From Portibacter lacus (GTDB lineage Bacteria > Bacteroidota > Bacteroidia > Chitinophagales > Saprospiraceae), in the NCBI RefSeq assembly GCF_021533215.1, contig NZ_JAJNKA010000013.1, positions 152,963 to 216,962 on the forward strand: a stretch of 64,000 nucleotides of DNA, in the 5' to 3' direction. Below, one piece after another: positions 10,393-18,775 of this stretch; the first letter of the stretch is position 1, and each line of letters opens with the position of its first letter. The position numbers and the translations under genes were made by a program. The notes below the pieces were generated by a model. That model worked only from the letters and a program-made list of their open reading frames with translations. It did no database searches and had not been told where the DNA came from.

Positions 10393-11028
10393 ATGGAAAA
10401 GAGGAGCCCTGGAAGGCCCAATGATAAGCACAGTACAGATTTGGATATGATTATGAGATCATCCATCAAGGAATTTGCTAGGCAAGGGTATGGCGGAGTC
10501 ACGATTAATAGTCTTGCGAAGAAAGTTGGGATCGCGGATTCTTTGTTCCACTATCACTTTGGATCTAAGTTGAACCTTTGGAAAAGTTGCATGACTTTGA
10601 TCGGAGAGGAGATTACTTTGAAATTTGAAAATCTTAGCAAGTTAAGTTCCGATATTAATGGCTTAGATCGGTTGAAGTTATTTAATAAACAATTGGTTTA
10701 TGTTTCAGCTGAGTATCCAGAATTTCAGCAAATTGTTGTTCAAGAGGTTTTTTCTGAATCCGAACGGTCCATTTGGTTAATATCTGAATTGCTCAGACCG
10801 ATATATGCATATTTTAGTGAAATATTGGAAAGTGAGCAGGAAAAAGGAAATATGAAAAAAATTCCTGCAGCTAATTTAACGAGCTTTATCATAGGATCTA
10901 TAACAACCTTGTTTTCTCGATCATTCCAGATGAAAAAGTTATATGGTATCGATGCCTTTTCCCCTGAAGAAATAGAAAAGCATGCTGAAGTGATGAATGA
11001 GTTGATCATCGGCGCATTGAAAATATAG
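10393..11028 (+). CDS. TetR/AcrR-family transcriptional regulator
   Basis: A 211-residue regulator. The N-terminal helix-turn-helix domain (about residues 14-62) contains IKEFARQGYGGVTINSLAKK and IADSLFHYHFGSK, the classic TetR pattern of TINSLAKKVGIADSLFHYHF. The C-terminal helical domain is variable and presumably binds a ligand. It is divergent from the branched-chain/propionate operon with only a 137-bp AT-rich spacer that holds two related palindromes, so it most likely represses that operon and itself. An acyl-CoA effector is plausible from the context but is not shown by the sequence. Confidence 0.93.
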   Translation: MEKRSPGRPNDKHSTDLDMIMRSSIKEFARQGYGGVTINSLAKKVGIADSLFHYHFGSKLNLWKSCMTLIGEEITLKFENLSKLSSDINGLDRLKLFNKQLVYVSAEYPEFQQIVVQEVFSESERSIWLISELLRPIYAYFSEILESEQEKGNMKKIPAANLTSFIIGSITTLFSRSFQMKKLYGIDAFSPEEIEKHAEVMNELIIGALKI

Positions 11029-11037
11029 GATAGCGCA

Positions 11038-11076
11038 CAGATATTGAAGAGACACTTCTTCCATTCAAAATATCTG
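11038..11076. repeat. Inverted repeat after the tetR gene
   Basis: CAGATATT and AATATCTG form an 8-bp inverted repeat 10 bp past the regulator stop. There is no following T-run, so its value as a terminator is uncertain. A further imperfect inverted repeat (GGGCTTAAA / TTTAACCC, 11120-11142) lies just upstream of the next gene and may belong to its promoter. Confidence 0.3.
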
Positions 11077-11166
11077 CTTAGATTTTAGTTTCAAAAAATA
11101 ATTTGATTTTTTTTTTGACGGGCTTAAACCTTTCTTTAACCCTTAGGTCTAAATCAAAACTTAACT

Positions 11167-13980
11167 ATGATTTCTAGAATCACCATCGGAATATTTTTCT
11201 TTCTTCCTTTCCTTATTTCAGCTCAGACATTTGAATTAAAAGGTAAAGTTGAGGATACCAACAAAGAGCCATTAATCGGTGCAAATATTGCGTTGATCCA
11301 GGATGGTGAGAATGTTTATCAAACCATAAGTGATGTGGATGGTACCTACCTTTTTGATAATGTAGAAAGAGGAGATTATCGTTTGAAAATCACTTATCTA
11401 GGATTTTTCAATGTCAATGAAGACGTAAACATTGAAGATAATGTTACTCTAAAAACAAAGACCATGTACGCTTCACCTGTAGGTCTAGACGAAGTAGTAG
11501 TGGAAGGAAAAGTTCCATTAGCGACTCAGAGTGGAGATACTACACGTTACAATGCTTCACAATATAAAGTGCTCGCTGATGCATCGACTGAAGACTTAGT
11601 TACAAAAATGCCTGGAATTACCATGGAAAATGGAGTGATTTCAGCGGAAGGTGAAACAGTGCAAAAGGTACTTGTGGATGGTAAAGAATTTTTTGGAAAT
11701 GATGCGACGGCAGCATTGAAAAATTTACCTGCTGAAGTGGTTGATAAAATTGAGATCTTCGATAAGAAAAGTGAGCAAGCAGAATTTACAGGATTCGATG
11801 ATGGTGAAACCACTAAGACAATCAATGTTGTAACTAAAATAGATAAAAGAAACGGGCAATTCGGAAAAGCATATGCAGCGATAGGCACGGAAGCTCATTA
11901 TAACTTGGGTGGTAACTTTAGTTTGTTTAATGGTGATCAGAGAATTTCATTTATCGGACAGGCTAATGATATCAACATCCAGAATTTCTCATCTGAAGAT
12001 ATTTTAGGAGTGAGTGGTGCAGGCGGTGGACGAGGAAGAGGCCGTGGTGGCAGAGGTGGCGGAGATAACGGTTTTCAGGTTTCTCAACAAGGAGGAATTT
12101 CTGCGACGAATGCTTTCGGTGTCAATTTTAGTGATGAGTGGGGCGAAAAGACAGAAGCAACATTTAGTTACTTTATTAATCAGAATGAAAACTTCTCTGA
12201 AGAATATATTGCAAGACAATTTTTCGATGCAGATGGCGAACAAAGCGGATCTGTGTACAATGAAGAGAATCTAAGTACTTCTAATAATTATAACCATAGA
12301 TTTAGCGGAAAATTTGAGTTTAAAATAAATGACAACAGTTCATTTCAGATTAGACCAGGTGTGAGTTACCAGCATAATAATGGTCTTTCGTCTACACTAG
12401 GAAATACATATAGTTTTTCTGATCCAGTTAATAATACTGTGAATGAATTTGATGCATTGAATAAAGGCTGGAATATTAATAACTCAGCTATTTTAAGACA
12501 CAAGTTTGGTGAATCAAGAAGAACACTTTCTCTAAGCTTAAGAAACCAGTATAGCGATCAGCAAGCTAATTCTAACTTGCTTTCTACCAGTCAATTTTTT
12601 AATCCAATCTTAGAGACTGATGAATTGGATCAAATTGCAATTTTGGACAATGCTGGATGGAATAATTCTGCGAACCTTGCCTTTACTAATCCAATAGGCG
12701 AGAAGTCAATGTTAAGTGTGGAATACCGATTGAGTCTAGAATCTGATGCATCTGAAAAGGAAACATTTGATGCGAACGAAGCTGGCAAGTATGAATTATT
12801 AAATGAATCATTGACGAACGTTTTTGACAATGATTATGTGACACATTCAGGAGGATTATCTTACAATTATAGAGTAGGGAAGTCGATGGTAGTAGCTAAA
12901 GGATCTGTTCAATATTCACAATTAAATACAGAGCAACAATATCCTTTCGAGGCGTCATTGAATCGTTCGTATGTAAACTTTGTGCCTTTTGCTATGTGGA
13001 GTTTAAACATTGACCGACAAAATAATGTAAGAGTTATCTACAGAACAAATACACGTAGACCTAGTTTGACTCAATTACAAGAAGTGGTTGATAATAGTAA
13101 TCCAGTTCAGTTATCTATCGGTAATGCAGCATTAGATCAGCAATTCCAACACAGTGTTTTTGCGAGATTCAAAAGAACCAATACGGAGAAAGGTACGGTG
13201 ATGTATGGTTTAGTGGGAGGAAATGTAACTAATAATTACATTGGTAATAGCTTATATACTTCACAATCGAATAGTGAATTAGCTCAGGAATATAATTTAG
13301 GTCAAGGAGCTCAGATTTCTCAACCTGTAAACTTGGAAGGTTACTGGGATTTCAGAACATTCTTTACCTATGGATTGCCTGTGTACTTTATAAAGTCTAA
13401 TTTGAATATTAATCTTTCGGGTAATTTCTCTAATACGCCAGGATTAATTGATGACCAATTAAATAATGCGCAGTCGAATACTTATGGCGCTGGACTATCA
13501 TTAACAAGTAATTTTAGTGAGAAATTGGATTTTAGATTAGGAAGCAATACGAGTTATAATAGTGTTGCAAATGATATCAATACTAGGCAGAATTCAAATT
13601 TCTTAAATCAGCGTACTTCTATAAGTATGGATTGGGTAATGCCAAAAGATATCGTCTTCAGAACGGATTTTAACCACCAGTTTTATAAAGGTTTATCTGA
13701 AGGATACAATGAAGATTATTTCATTTGGAACTTAGCGATCGGTAAGAAGATCTTTAAGAATAAATTAGGCGAGCTTAATGTTTCCGTATACGATTTATTG
13801 AATCAGAATGTTAGAGTAAATAGAGAAGTGACAGGAAATTACCTAGAAGATGTAAGAACGAATGTTTTACAGCGTTATGTGATGGTCAATTTTATCTATA
13901 ATTTCAGAAATTTCGGTGAAATGAAGGCAGAGAAGAAACCTTCACGTGATTTCGGTGGAGGAAGAGGTGGAAGATTTTAA
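11167..13980 (+). CDS. Outer-membrane beta-barrel protein, TonB-receptor-like, with carboxypeptidase-like domain
   Basis: A 937-residue outer-membrane protein. A signal peptide (residues 1-19, ending LISAQ) is followed by a carboxypeptidase regulatory-like domain (about 22-105, with GTYLFDNVERGDYRLKITYLGF) and a plug-like region (about 110-225, with PGITMENGVISAEGETVQKV and LVDGKEFF). The rest is a long beta-barrel rich in N, S, Y and F. At residues 279-300 there is a striking Arg/Gly-rich loop (GGGRGRGRGGRGGG), and the C-terminus ends GGGRGGRF. No TonB box is obvious, so it best fits the Bacteroidota outer-membrane beta-barrel family 3, whose substrates are unknown. It lies 23 bp upstream of a Spy-like protein with the same RG-rich tail, suggesting they act together. 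Confidence 0.85.
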   Translation: MISRITIGIFFFLPFLISAQTFELKGKVEDTNKEPLIGANIALIQDGENVYQTISDVDGTYLFDNVERGDYRLKITYLGFFNVNEDVNIEDNVTLKTKTMYASPVGLDEVVVEGKVPLATQSGDTTRYNASQYKVLADASTEDLVTKMPGITMENGVISAEGETVQKVLVDGKEFFGNDATAALKNLPAEVVDKIEIFDKKSEQAEFTGFDDGETTKTINVVTKIDKRNGQFGKAYAAIGTEAHYNLGGNFSLFNGDQRISFIGQANDINIQNFSSEDILGVSGAGGGRGRGRGGRGGGDNGFQVSQQGGISATNAFGVNFSDEWGEKTEATFSYFINQNENFSEEYIARQFFDADGEQSGSVYNEENLSTSNNYNHRFSGKFEFKINDNSSFQIRPGVSYQHNNGLSSTLGNTYSFSDPVNNTVNEFDALNKGWNINNSAILRHKFGESRRTLSLSLRNQYSDQQANSNLLSTSQFFNPILETDELDQIAILDNAGWNNSANLAFTNPIGEKSMLSVEYRLSLESDASEKETFDANEAGKYELLNESLTNVFDNDYVTHSGGLSYNYRVGKSMVVAKGSVQYSQLNTEQQYPFEASLNRSYVNFVPFAMWSLNIDRQNNVRVIYRTNTRRPSLTQLQEVVDNSNPVQLSIGNAALDQQFQHSVFARFKRTNTEKGTVMYGLVGGNVTNNYIGNSLYTSQSNSELAQEYNLGQGAQISQPVNLEGYWDFRTFFTYGLPVYFIKSNLNINLSGNFSNTPGLIDDQLNNAQSNTYGAGLSLTSNFSEKLDFRLGSNTSYNSVANDINTRQNSNFLNQRTSISMDWVMPKDIVFRTDFNHQFYKGLSEGYNEDYFIWNLAIGKKIFKNKLGELNVSVYDLLNQNVRVNREVTGNYLEDVRTNVLQRYVMVNFIYNFRNFGEMKAEKKPSRDFGGGRGGRF

Positions 13981-14003
13981 TTAAAAAATATAAATATAAA
14001 ATA

Positions 14004-14417
14004 ATGAAGAATTTAATATTAATGATGTTTCTTGGGTTGGTAACTTTCCAAGTTCAAGCTCAAGGGCAGGGTCAAGGTGAAAGAAGAGTGGAAAGACCTT
14101 CAGAATTAGAAAGTGCTGCGTATATTGCAATGGTAGACAGTATGAGTCTAGATGCAGAACAAAAGATTCAATTTGATGCAGTACAAGTGATGTATCAAGA
14201 TAAATTGAAGAAAATGATGACGGAGGCAAGAGAGAAAGGTGTAGAAAGAGAAGAAATTAGAGAGGTGATGCAAGGATTGAATAAAGAACAAGATGGCGTT
14301 TTGAAAAATTTATTGACAGAAAGCCAATATAAAATTTATACAGAATATAAAGCTGAAAGGCAGAAAAACCGTGGCAGTCGTCGAGGAAATCGAGGCGGTG
14401 GCGGAGGTAGAGGATAA
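14004..14417 (+). CDS. Spy-like periplasmic protein with Arg/Gly-rich tail
   Basis: A 137-residue exported protein: signal peptide about residues 1-19 (VTFQVQAQ), a helical middle (about 35-115) of the Spy/CpxP type with LDAEQKIQFDAVQ and LTESQYKIYTEYKAERQ, and a tail made almost only of R, G and N (RRGNRGGGGGRG). Spy-like proteins bind unfolded proteins or sense envelope stress; that role here is inferred from fold-like features only. It follows the RG-tailed barrel gene by 23 bp and precedes the transporter by 5 bp, so all are probably co-transcribed. Confidence 0.7.
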   Translation: MKNLILMMFLGLVTFQVQAQGQGQGERRVERPSELESAAYIAMVDSMSLDAEQKIQFDAVQVMYQDKLKKMMTEAREKGVEREEIREVMQGLNKEQDGVLKNLLTESQYKIYTEYKAERQKNRGSRRGNRGGGGGRG

Positions 14418-14422
14418 CGCCT

Positions 14423-15805
14423 ATGAAAATAAAAACCCCGAAGATTCCACATGCTGTAACACTGTTGTTTGTCATCATTATTTTGGTGACGATTATGACT
14501 TACATCTTACCAGCAGGGGCATTCGAAAGGGTAGAGGTGGATGGAAGAAATAGAGTTGTCCCAGGGTCATATTCTGTAATGGATGCAACACCTGTAGGAT
14601 TGCTAGATATGTTCCGAGCCATTCCTTTGGGTTTTAAAGCAGCAGTTGAAATAATATTTATAGTCTTAGCCGGAGGGATTATGTTCGGCATCATGTCGAA
14701 AACCAAAGCTATCGAAAATAGCATTGGGACCTTGGTTAAAACATTTGGCTTAAAACGAAAGTATATGATCGTTGTGATCATGACTTTCGTTTTTGGTTTT
14801 TTAGGGGTAGCGGTTGGTTATGAGAATAACATTGCTTTAGTGCCTATCGCAGCAGTTCTGAGTTTAGCGCTCGGTGGAGATCTAATTCTAGCTGCAGGAA
14901 TTTCTGTAGGAGCGATGACCGTAGGTTTCGGTTTATCTCCCATTAATCCATATACGGTCGGAACTGGTCATAAAATTGCCGAATTACAGATGTTTTCAGG
15001 CGCTGGTCTACGATCTGCATTGTGTTTTATTGGACTGTCTCTGATGGCTTTATACAATGTCCGTTATTTTAAGCGAATAATTGCAGATCCATCTAGAAGT
15101 CTAGGTATAGGTTTAGATGTGGATGGTGTTTCTTTAGATATGGAAATAGAGGAGTATAAAATGGACCTCAAGAGCTGGATGGTGTTGGGGACTTTTATGA
15201 TCGGACTAGCAGTTATTATTTATGGTGTTTTCAACTTAGGTTGGTATATAAATGAGTTGTCTGCTGTCTTTTTAATGATTACAATTGTTTGTGGTATTAT
15301 CGCCAGAATGAATCCAACGGATTTCAGTGAAACGGTTTTGAAGTCAGTGGCTGCAGCTGCACCTGGAGCATTTATGGTGGGATTTGCTACGACCATAAAA
15401 GTGCTCATGGAAATGGGGAATATAGGTGATACGATATCTTACGAGCTTTCTGACATGCTTCAAGGTCTGTCTACTTACTCATCGGCAATTGCTATGTCGG
15501 TTTCTCAGTGTGTTATTAACTTTTTTATACCATCAGGAAGTGGACAAGCGCTTGCTACGTTACCAGTGATGATTCCTTTAGGAGAAGTCCTTGGTTTAAC
15601 TCCGCAAACGGCAATTCTTGCATTTCAGATAGGAGATGGCGTTACCAATTTATTGAATCCTACACTCGGTGGTCTTATTGCCATGTTAGCGATGTGCCGA
15701 GTTCCATTGGATCGATGGCTGCGTTTTATTTTTCCATTGTCAATGTTGATATTAGTGATATCGTGGGTATTTTTGGTTATTGCTGTTTTCACGGGTTATA
15801 GTTAA
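14423..15805 (+). CDS. YfcC/ArcD-type membrane transporter
   Basis: A 460-residue integral membrane protein with about 11-12 hydrophobic segments. The start (KIPHAVTLLFVIIILVTIMT, then YILPAGAFER) and the internal AVGYENNIALVPIAAVLSLALG region are typical of the YfcC branch of the C4-dicarboxylate/arginine-ornithine carrier superfamily. The second half repeats the pattern with FFIPSGSGQALATLPVMIPL and GDGVTNLLNPTLGG. It sits upstream of an acetylornithine-deacetylase-like gene, so an amino acid or N-acyl amino acid is a reasonable substrate guess. The substrate is not determinable from sequence alone. Confidence 0.8.
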   Translation: MKIKTPKIPHAVTLLFVIIILVTIMTYILPAGAFERVEVDGRNRVVPGSYSVMDATPVGLLDMFRAIPLGFKAAVEIIFIVLAGGIMFGIMSKTKAIENSIGTLVKTFGLKRKYMIVVIMTFVFGFLGVAVGYENNIALVPIAAVLSLALGGDLILAAGISVGAMTVGFGLSPINPYTVGTGHKIAELQMFSGAGLRSALCFIGLSLMALYNVRYFKRIIADPSRSLGIGLDVDGVSLDMEIEEYKMDLKSWMVLGTFMIGLAVIIYGVFNLGWYINELSAVFLMITIVCGIIARMNPTDFSETVLKSVAAAAPGAFMVGFATTIKVLMEMGNIGDTISYELSDMLQGLSTYSSAIAMSVSQCVINFFIPSGSGQALATLPVMIPLGEVLGLTPQTAILAFQIGDGVTNLLNPTLGGLIAMLAMCRVPLDRWLRFIFPLSMLILVISWVFLVIAVFTGYS

Positions 15806-15819
15806 GGTAGGTTGACTCC

Positions 15820-15866
15820 AAAAAAACATTCATAGCCTCACTTGAGGTGAGACCATGAAGTTTTTA
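15820..15866. repeat. REP-like palindrome, single copy
   Basis: This 47-bp imperfect palindrome in the yfcC-argE gap has an inner CTCAC...GTGAG stem and outer AAAAAACATTCAT / ATGAAGTTTTT arms. It is the same element that is clustered at 19177-19524 (one base differs in the inner loop). Confidence 0.7.
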
Positions 15867-15889
15867 TAGTTTTCCACTATCTTCACCTT

Positions 15890-17044
15890 ATGAACGCAAC
15901 TCAAATTCTAGAAAAACTGGTTTCCTTCCCAGTACTCGGCGGAGAAAGTAATCTGACCATTATTCATTGGATTAAGGAGTATATCGAATCATATGGTGTG
16001 GAATGTGTAATGGTTCCACATTCAACGGAAGCAAAAGCATCTTTACATTGTAGGATAGGACCTGCCGTAGACGGAGGAATTATTTTATCTGGACATACAG
16101 ATGTCGTTCCTGTCGCGGGGCAAGATTGGGATACCGATCCATGGGTGCTGACTGATAAAGGAGACGGTAAATTATACGCCAGAGGATCATGTGACATGAA
16201 AGGTTTCCTAGCTTGTGTCCTAGCGGTGTTACCTGAAATGGTAAAAGCAAACCTTTCCAAGCCTATCTATTTTGCTTTTTCATATGATGAGGAAATCGGT
16301 TGTCTTGCTGCGCCAGAGTTGGTCCAAGCGATTAACGATTTTTATGATGAGCAACCAGCTTATGCTATTATTGGTGAACCTTCCTTGATGCAGCCTATGA
16401 TTGGCCAAAAAGGGATCGTAATTTATGAAACCATTGTCAATGGATCGGCTGGACATTCAAGCAGAATTAAGCAAGAGGTAAGTGCCATTCACGAAAGTGC
16501 AAGATTGGTGTTATGGCTAGAAGACAAAATGAATAAACTTGTGGAAGCTGGGCATATCGATGATCGATTTCATCCACCACATACTTCGATTCATTGTGGC
16601 ATGTTGAGTGGAGGCATTGCTCCAAATGTCATTGCGGATAAGGCTAGATTTACTTGGGATGTGAGGGTAATTCCTAAAGATGTTGCAGCTGATATTCTGT
16701 ATGATTTTGAAATTTATTGTAGAGAGAGCGAAGATCAATTAAGAAGTGTTTTTCCAGGGTTTAAAATTGACACAATAGAAATTCATCCTGACGTTCCTCC
16801 ATTAGATACTGAGGAAAATGCAGATATAGTTGGATTTACGCAGAAGGTTGCTGAAAATCCTACTTGGGATACGGTTTCCTATGCTGCCGAAGCTGGCCAA
16901 TTCGCTGAAGGTGGCTATCAAGCAATTATATGTGGTCCTGGGTCGATCGAACAAGCCCACCGTGCGAATGAATTTATTGCTAAATCAGAGCTGGAAAAGG
17001 GCGTTGTAATGATTCAAAATATTGTGAAAGAATTATCAGAGTAA
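15890..17044 (+). CDS. argE: Acetylornithine deacetylase (M20 peptidase family)
   Basis: A 384-residue M20 zinc amidohydrolase. Metal-ligand motifs are visible: SGHTDVVPVAGQDW (first His/Asp), ARGSCDMKGFLA (bridging Asp) and SYDEEIGCLAAPEL (catalytic Glu and ligand). A dimerisation domain follows with GSAGHSSRIKQ. The length and motif set match ArgE, which removes acetyl from N-acetylornithine; other N-acyl amino acids cannot be excluded. It follows the YfcC-type transporter, separated by a REP-like palindrome. No ornithine biosynthesis neighbours are in the window. Confidence 0.85.
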   Translation: MNATQILEKLVSFPVLGGESNLTIIHWIKEYIESYGVECVMVPHSTEAKASLHCRIGPAVDGGIILSGHTDVVPVAGQDWDTDPWVLTDKGDGKLYARGSCDMKGFLACVLAVLPEMVKANLSKPIYFAFSYDEEIGCLAAPELVQAINDFYDEQPAYAIIGEPSLMQPMIGQKGIVIYETIVNGSAGHSSRIKQEVSAIHESARLVLWLEDKMNKLVEAGHIDDRFHPPHTSIHCGMLSGGIAPNVIADKARFTWDVRVIPKDVAADILYDFEIYCRESEDQLRSVFPGFKIDTIEIHPDVPPLDTEENADIVGFTQKVAENPTWDTVSYAAEAGQFAEGGYQAIICGPGSIEQAHRANEFIAKSELEKGVVMIQNIVKELSE

Positions 17045-17061
17045 GCACCGGAATGAGTTTT

Positions 17062-17123
17062 TAACGGTTCGGTGATATGAAGCGGACGCAGCGATAGCAA
17101 TTCTGATCTTATATCACTTGTTA
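17062..17123. other. attC-like imperfect hairpin after the AbiE genes
   Basis: TAAC (17062) and GTTA (17120) enclose GTGATAT (17072) and ATATCAC (17111) with asymmetric 6-nt and 2-nt spacers and a 32-nt centre. The layout (outer TAAC/GTTA boxes, inner complementary boxes, 62 bp in all) resembles an integron cassette attC site placed after the abiEii gene. No integrase is in the window, and the outer boxes deviate from the 7-bp consensus. Confidence 0.35.
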
Positions 17124-17130
17124 GAGAGAG

Positions 17131-18129
17131 TTAGCTAATGTTGTTTAGTCTATCCCTGAGATTTTTAAGCTTGTCAATAAGTTCTTCAAATGATAAAGTT
17201 ACTCCGTAAAACATTGATTCTTTCATGTTTCTGTAGTCTTGCTGCCATTGTTTGATTACTTTTTTCGGTGGAATGAAATCAATGTATTTATGCTGATGCT
17301 TATTATAATCGACCCAGGTTATGTTTGTAATCATTTTTCTATGTTCAACTATTTTATTGTATAATTCAATGTCACTTATTGCATCTTCAAGAAAATCAGA
17401 ATTCATTAATTTTTCAATATCATATAAATGCCTAGTCATTCGGTCATGACGAATAACTTTACCTTCTGGCTTTTGGAACTCTTCATGAAGAAGAAATATT
17501 TTTTCTAACATCGTTCGTGTAGGTAATACCGTTGGAACATGTATTGCATTATCCGAAAATGTTTGATCTGGATAAACTTGACCAATGAAAGAAACCATAC
17601 TTCTTAACTCATATGGATCTCTTAATGATCTCGAGCTAATTTCAATCAGTATTCTTGGTTTTATATACTCAACTTCTTCGGTTATTGGCTCATATTTTAG
17701 TTCAATTGACATTGGATCTGTGTCCGATTCTTCAAAATCAACTAGAGTTAGAACATACTCTTTTATTCCATTCTCTTTTAGCCTATTTCTTAATACTGGT
17801 ACAAATTTTTCATTTACAAACTTTGCAGCATCCTTTCTTAATTTTCTTACACCACTTTTAGTTAAGTCTCCTCCGAAATTCAGGTAAGATCTATCAATAC
17901 CTAAATCTATATCTTCGGAAAATCTTTCTATTAAATTCCAACCTTTACTAAGAGAAGTACCTCCTTTAAAAACAATATGCTCTCCATATTCGGTTTTAAA
18001 AATTGCCTTTAGCGCAATCATAACCCAAAAGTCTTTTTCTATTGCTGTTGGAATGATGCCAATTCTAGTGCTAGTTTGGTTAATTATTTCTTTGCGTTCA
18101 TTAATTTTCAAGTTGAACCATTCTTCCAT
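17131..18129 (-). CDS. abiEii: AbiEii/AbiGii-family nucleotidyltransferase toxin
   Basis: A 332-residue protein of the type IV toxin-antitoxin toxin family. The nucleotidyltransferase signature is complete: GGTSLSK at 56-62 and SEDIDL at 71-76 with acidic residues D73 and D75. A lysine/aspartate-rich helical C-terminus follows. Family members transfer nucleotides to tRNA or other acceptors and cause growth arrest or phage abortive infection. It lies 6 bp after its cognate AbiEi-like antitoxin gene, the usual order. The stop is followed by an attC-like hairpin. The AT-rich composition and position in a repeat-laden stretch suggest acquisition by transfer. Confidence 0.9.
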   Translation of the reverse strand: MEEWFNLKINERKEIINQTSTRIGIIPTAIEKDFWVMIALKAIFKTEYGEHIVFKGGTSLSKGWNLIERFSEDIDLGIDRSYLNFGGDLTKSGVRKLRKDAAKFVNEKFVPVLRNRLKENGIKEYVLTLVDFEESDTDPMSIELKYEPITEEVEYIKPRILIEISSRSLRDPYELRSMVSFIGQVYPDQTFSDNAIHVPTVLPTRTMLEKIFLLHEEFQKPEGKVIRHDRMTRHLYDIEKLMNSDFLEDAISDIELYNKIVEHRKMITNITWVDYNKHQHKYIDFIPPKKVIKQWQQDYRNMKESMFYGVTLSFEELIDKLKNLRDRLNNIS

Positions 18130-18135
18130 AATAAA

Positions 18136-18729
18136 TTAACGTTTAGTAATTAAATCCCTTATCCAACTTGGTGCTAGTTTGATGTCATGTTTAATATCTT
18201 CGTTTGGTATTTCTGCCAGTATTTTATTTATCTTTTTCTTTACTTCAAGCGTTATGTTGTCTTTTTTCATATGCTTTAATGCTTGAATGATTAGTATCAT
18301 TCTATCATTTTTGGCAGCAAGTAATTTAGTTGGTGCAGATTTAAATTTAATTGAACCACTTCCTATTGTAATTTTTCTTGGGCTACCATCTGTTAGGTAG
18401 ACTACATTCACGGGCACCTGTGTTGAAAAACCTAACTTATTTAGAGCATAGAGACCGGTTGGGATTATCCGTGCCTTATCTCGCTTTGCTATTGCTTTTG
18501 CAATATCTTCAATAGTTGGTAACAATATACCTAGTACTTTATGTTTTTTCGGAAATAGATATATGCCCCTTGCTAGCCTTAATAATACTCCTTTGTCCTC
18601 TAATCTATTTAGCGCTTGTCTTACAGCTGTTGATGAGCCATATTTGTTAAAATTATCCGGAAAAAATATTTTACCACGTTTGTGATTATATATTGACTTA
18701 AGTATTTGATTTTCAACTGAAAGTGTCAT
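18136..18729 (-). CDS. abiEi: AbiEi-like antitoxin and autorepressor (DUF6088-like)
   Basis: A 197-residue protein. The N-terminal winged helix (about 1-60, with STAVRQALNRLEDKGVLLRL and ARGIYLFPK) is the DNA-binding part of AbiEi-type antitoxins; the rest has the PTGLYALNKLGFSTQVPVN segment found in these families. Type IV antitoxins counter the toxin without direct binding and repress the operon. The reading frame is open to 18831, but the start at 18729 is preferred: it gives a normal N-terminus, and the promoter-like inverted repeat lies just upstream. The gene precedes the toxin by 6 bp. Confidence 0.85.
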   Translation of the reverse strand: MTLSVENQILKSIYNHKRGKIFFPDNFNKYGSSTAVRQALNRLEDKGVLLRLARGIYLFPKKHKVLGILLPTIEDIAKAIAKRDKARIIPTGLYALNKLGFSTQVPVNVVYLTDGSPRKITIGSGSIKFKSAPTKLLAAKNDRMILIIQALKHMKKDNITLEVKKKINKILAEIPNEDIKHDIKLAPSWIRDLITKR

Positions 18730-18746
18730 TTTTACGATTTCATTTC

Positions 18747-18775
18747 TGTCACAAAAATATAATAAAAACGTGACA
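18747..18775 (-). promoter_or_regulatory. Promoter and inverted-repeat operator of the AbiE pair
   Basis: TGTCAC and GTGACA flank a 17-bp AT-rich spacer holding a minus-strand TATTTTTG (18752-18759), which fits the Bacteroidota -7 consensus TAnnTTTG. The site ends 18 bp upstream of the antitoxin start. AbiEi proteins are known to repress from inverted repeats overlapping the promoter, so this is a likely autoregulatory site. No convincing -33 TTTG was found at the right distance. Confidence 0.5.

Noticed and set aside
12014..12274. 86-codon frame in the barrel gene
   Set aside because: It is a frame shadow of the Arg/Gly-rich region (acidic/valine-rich alternative frame), not a gene.
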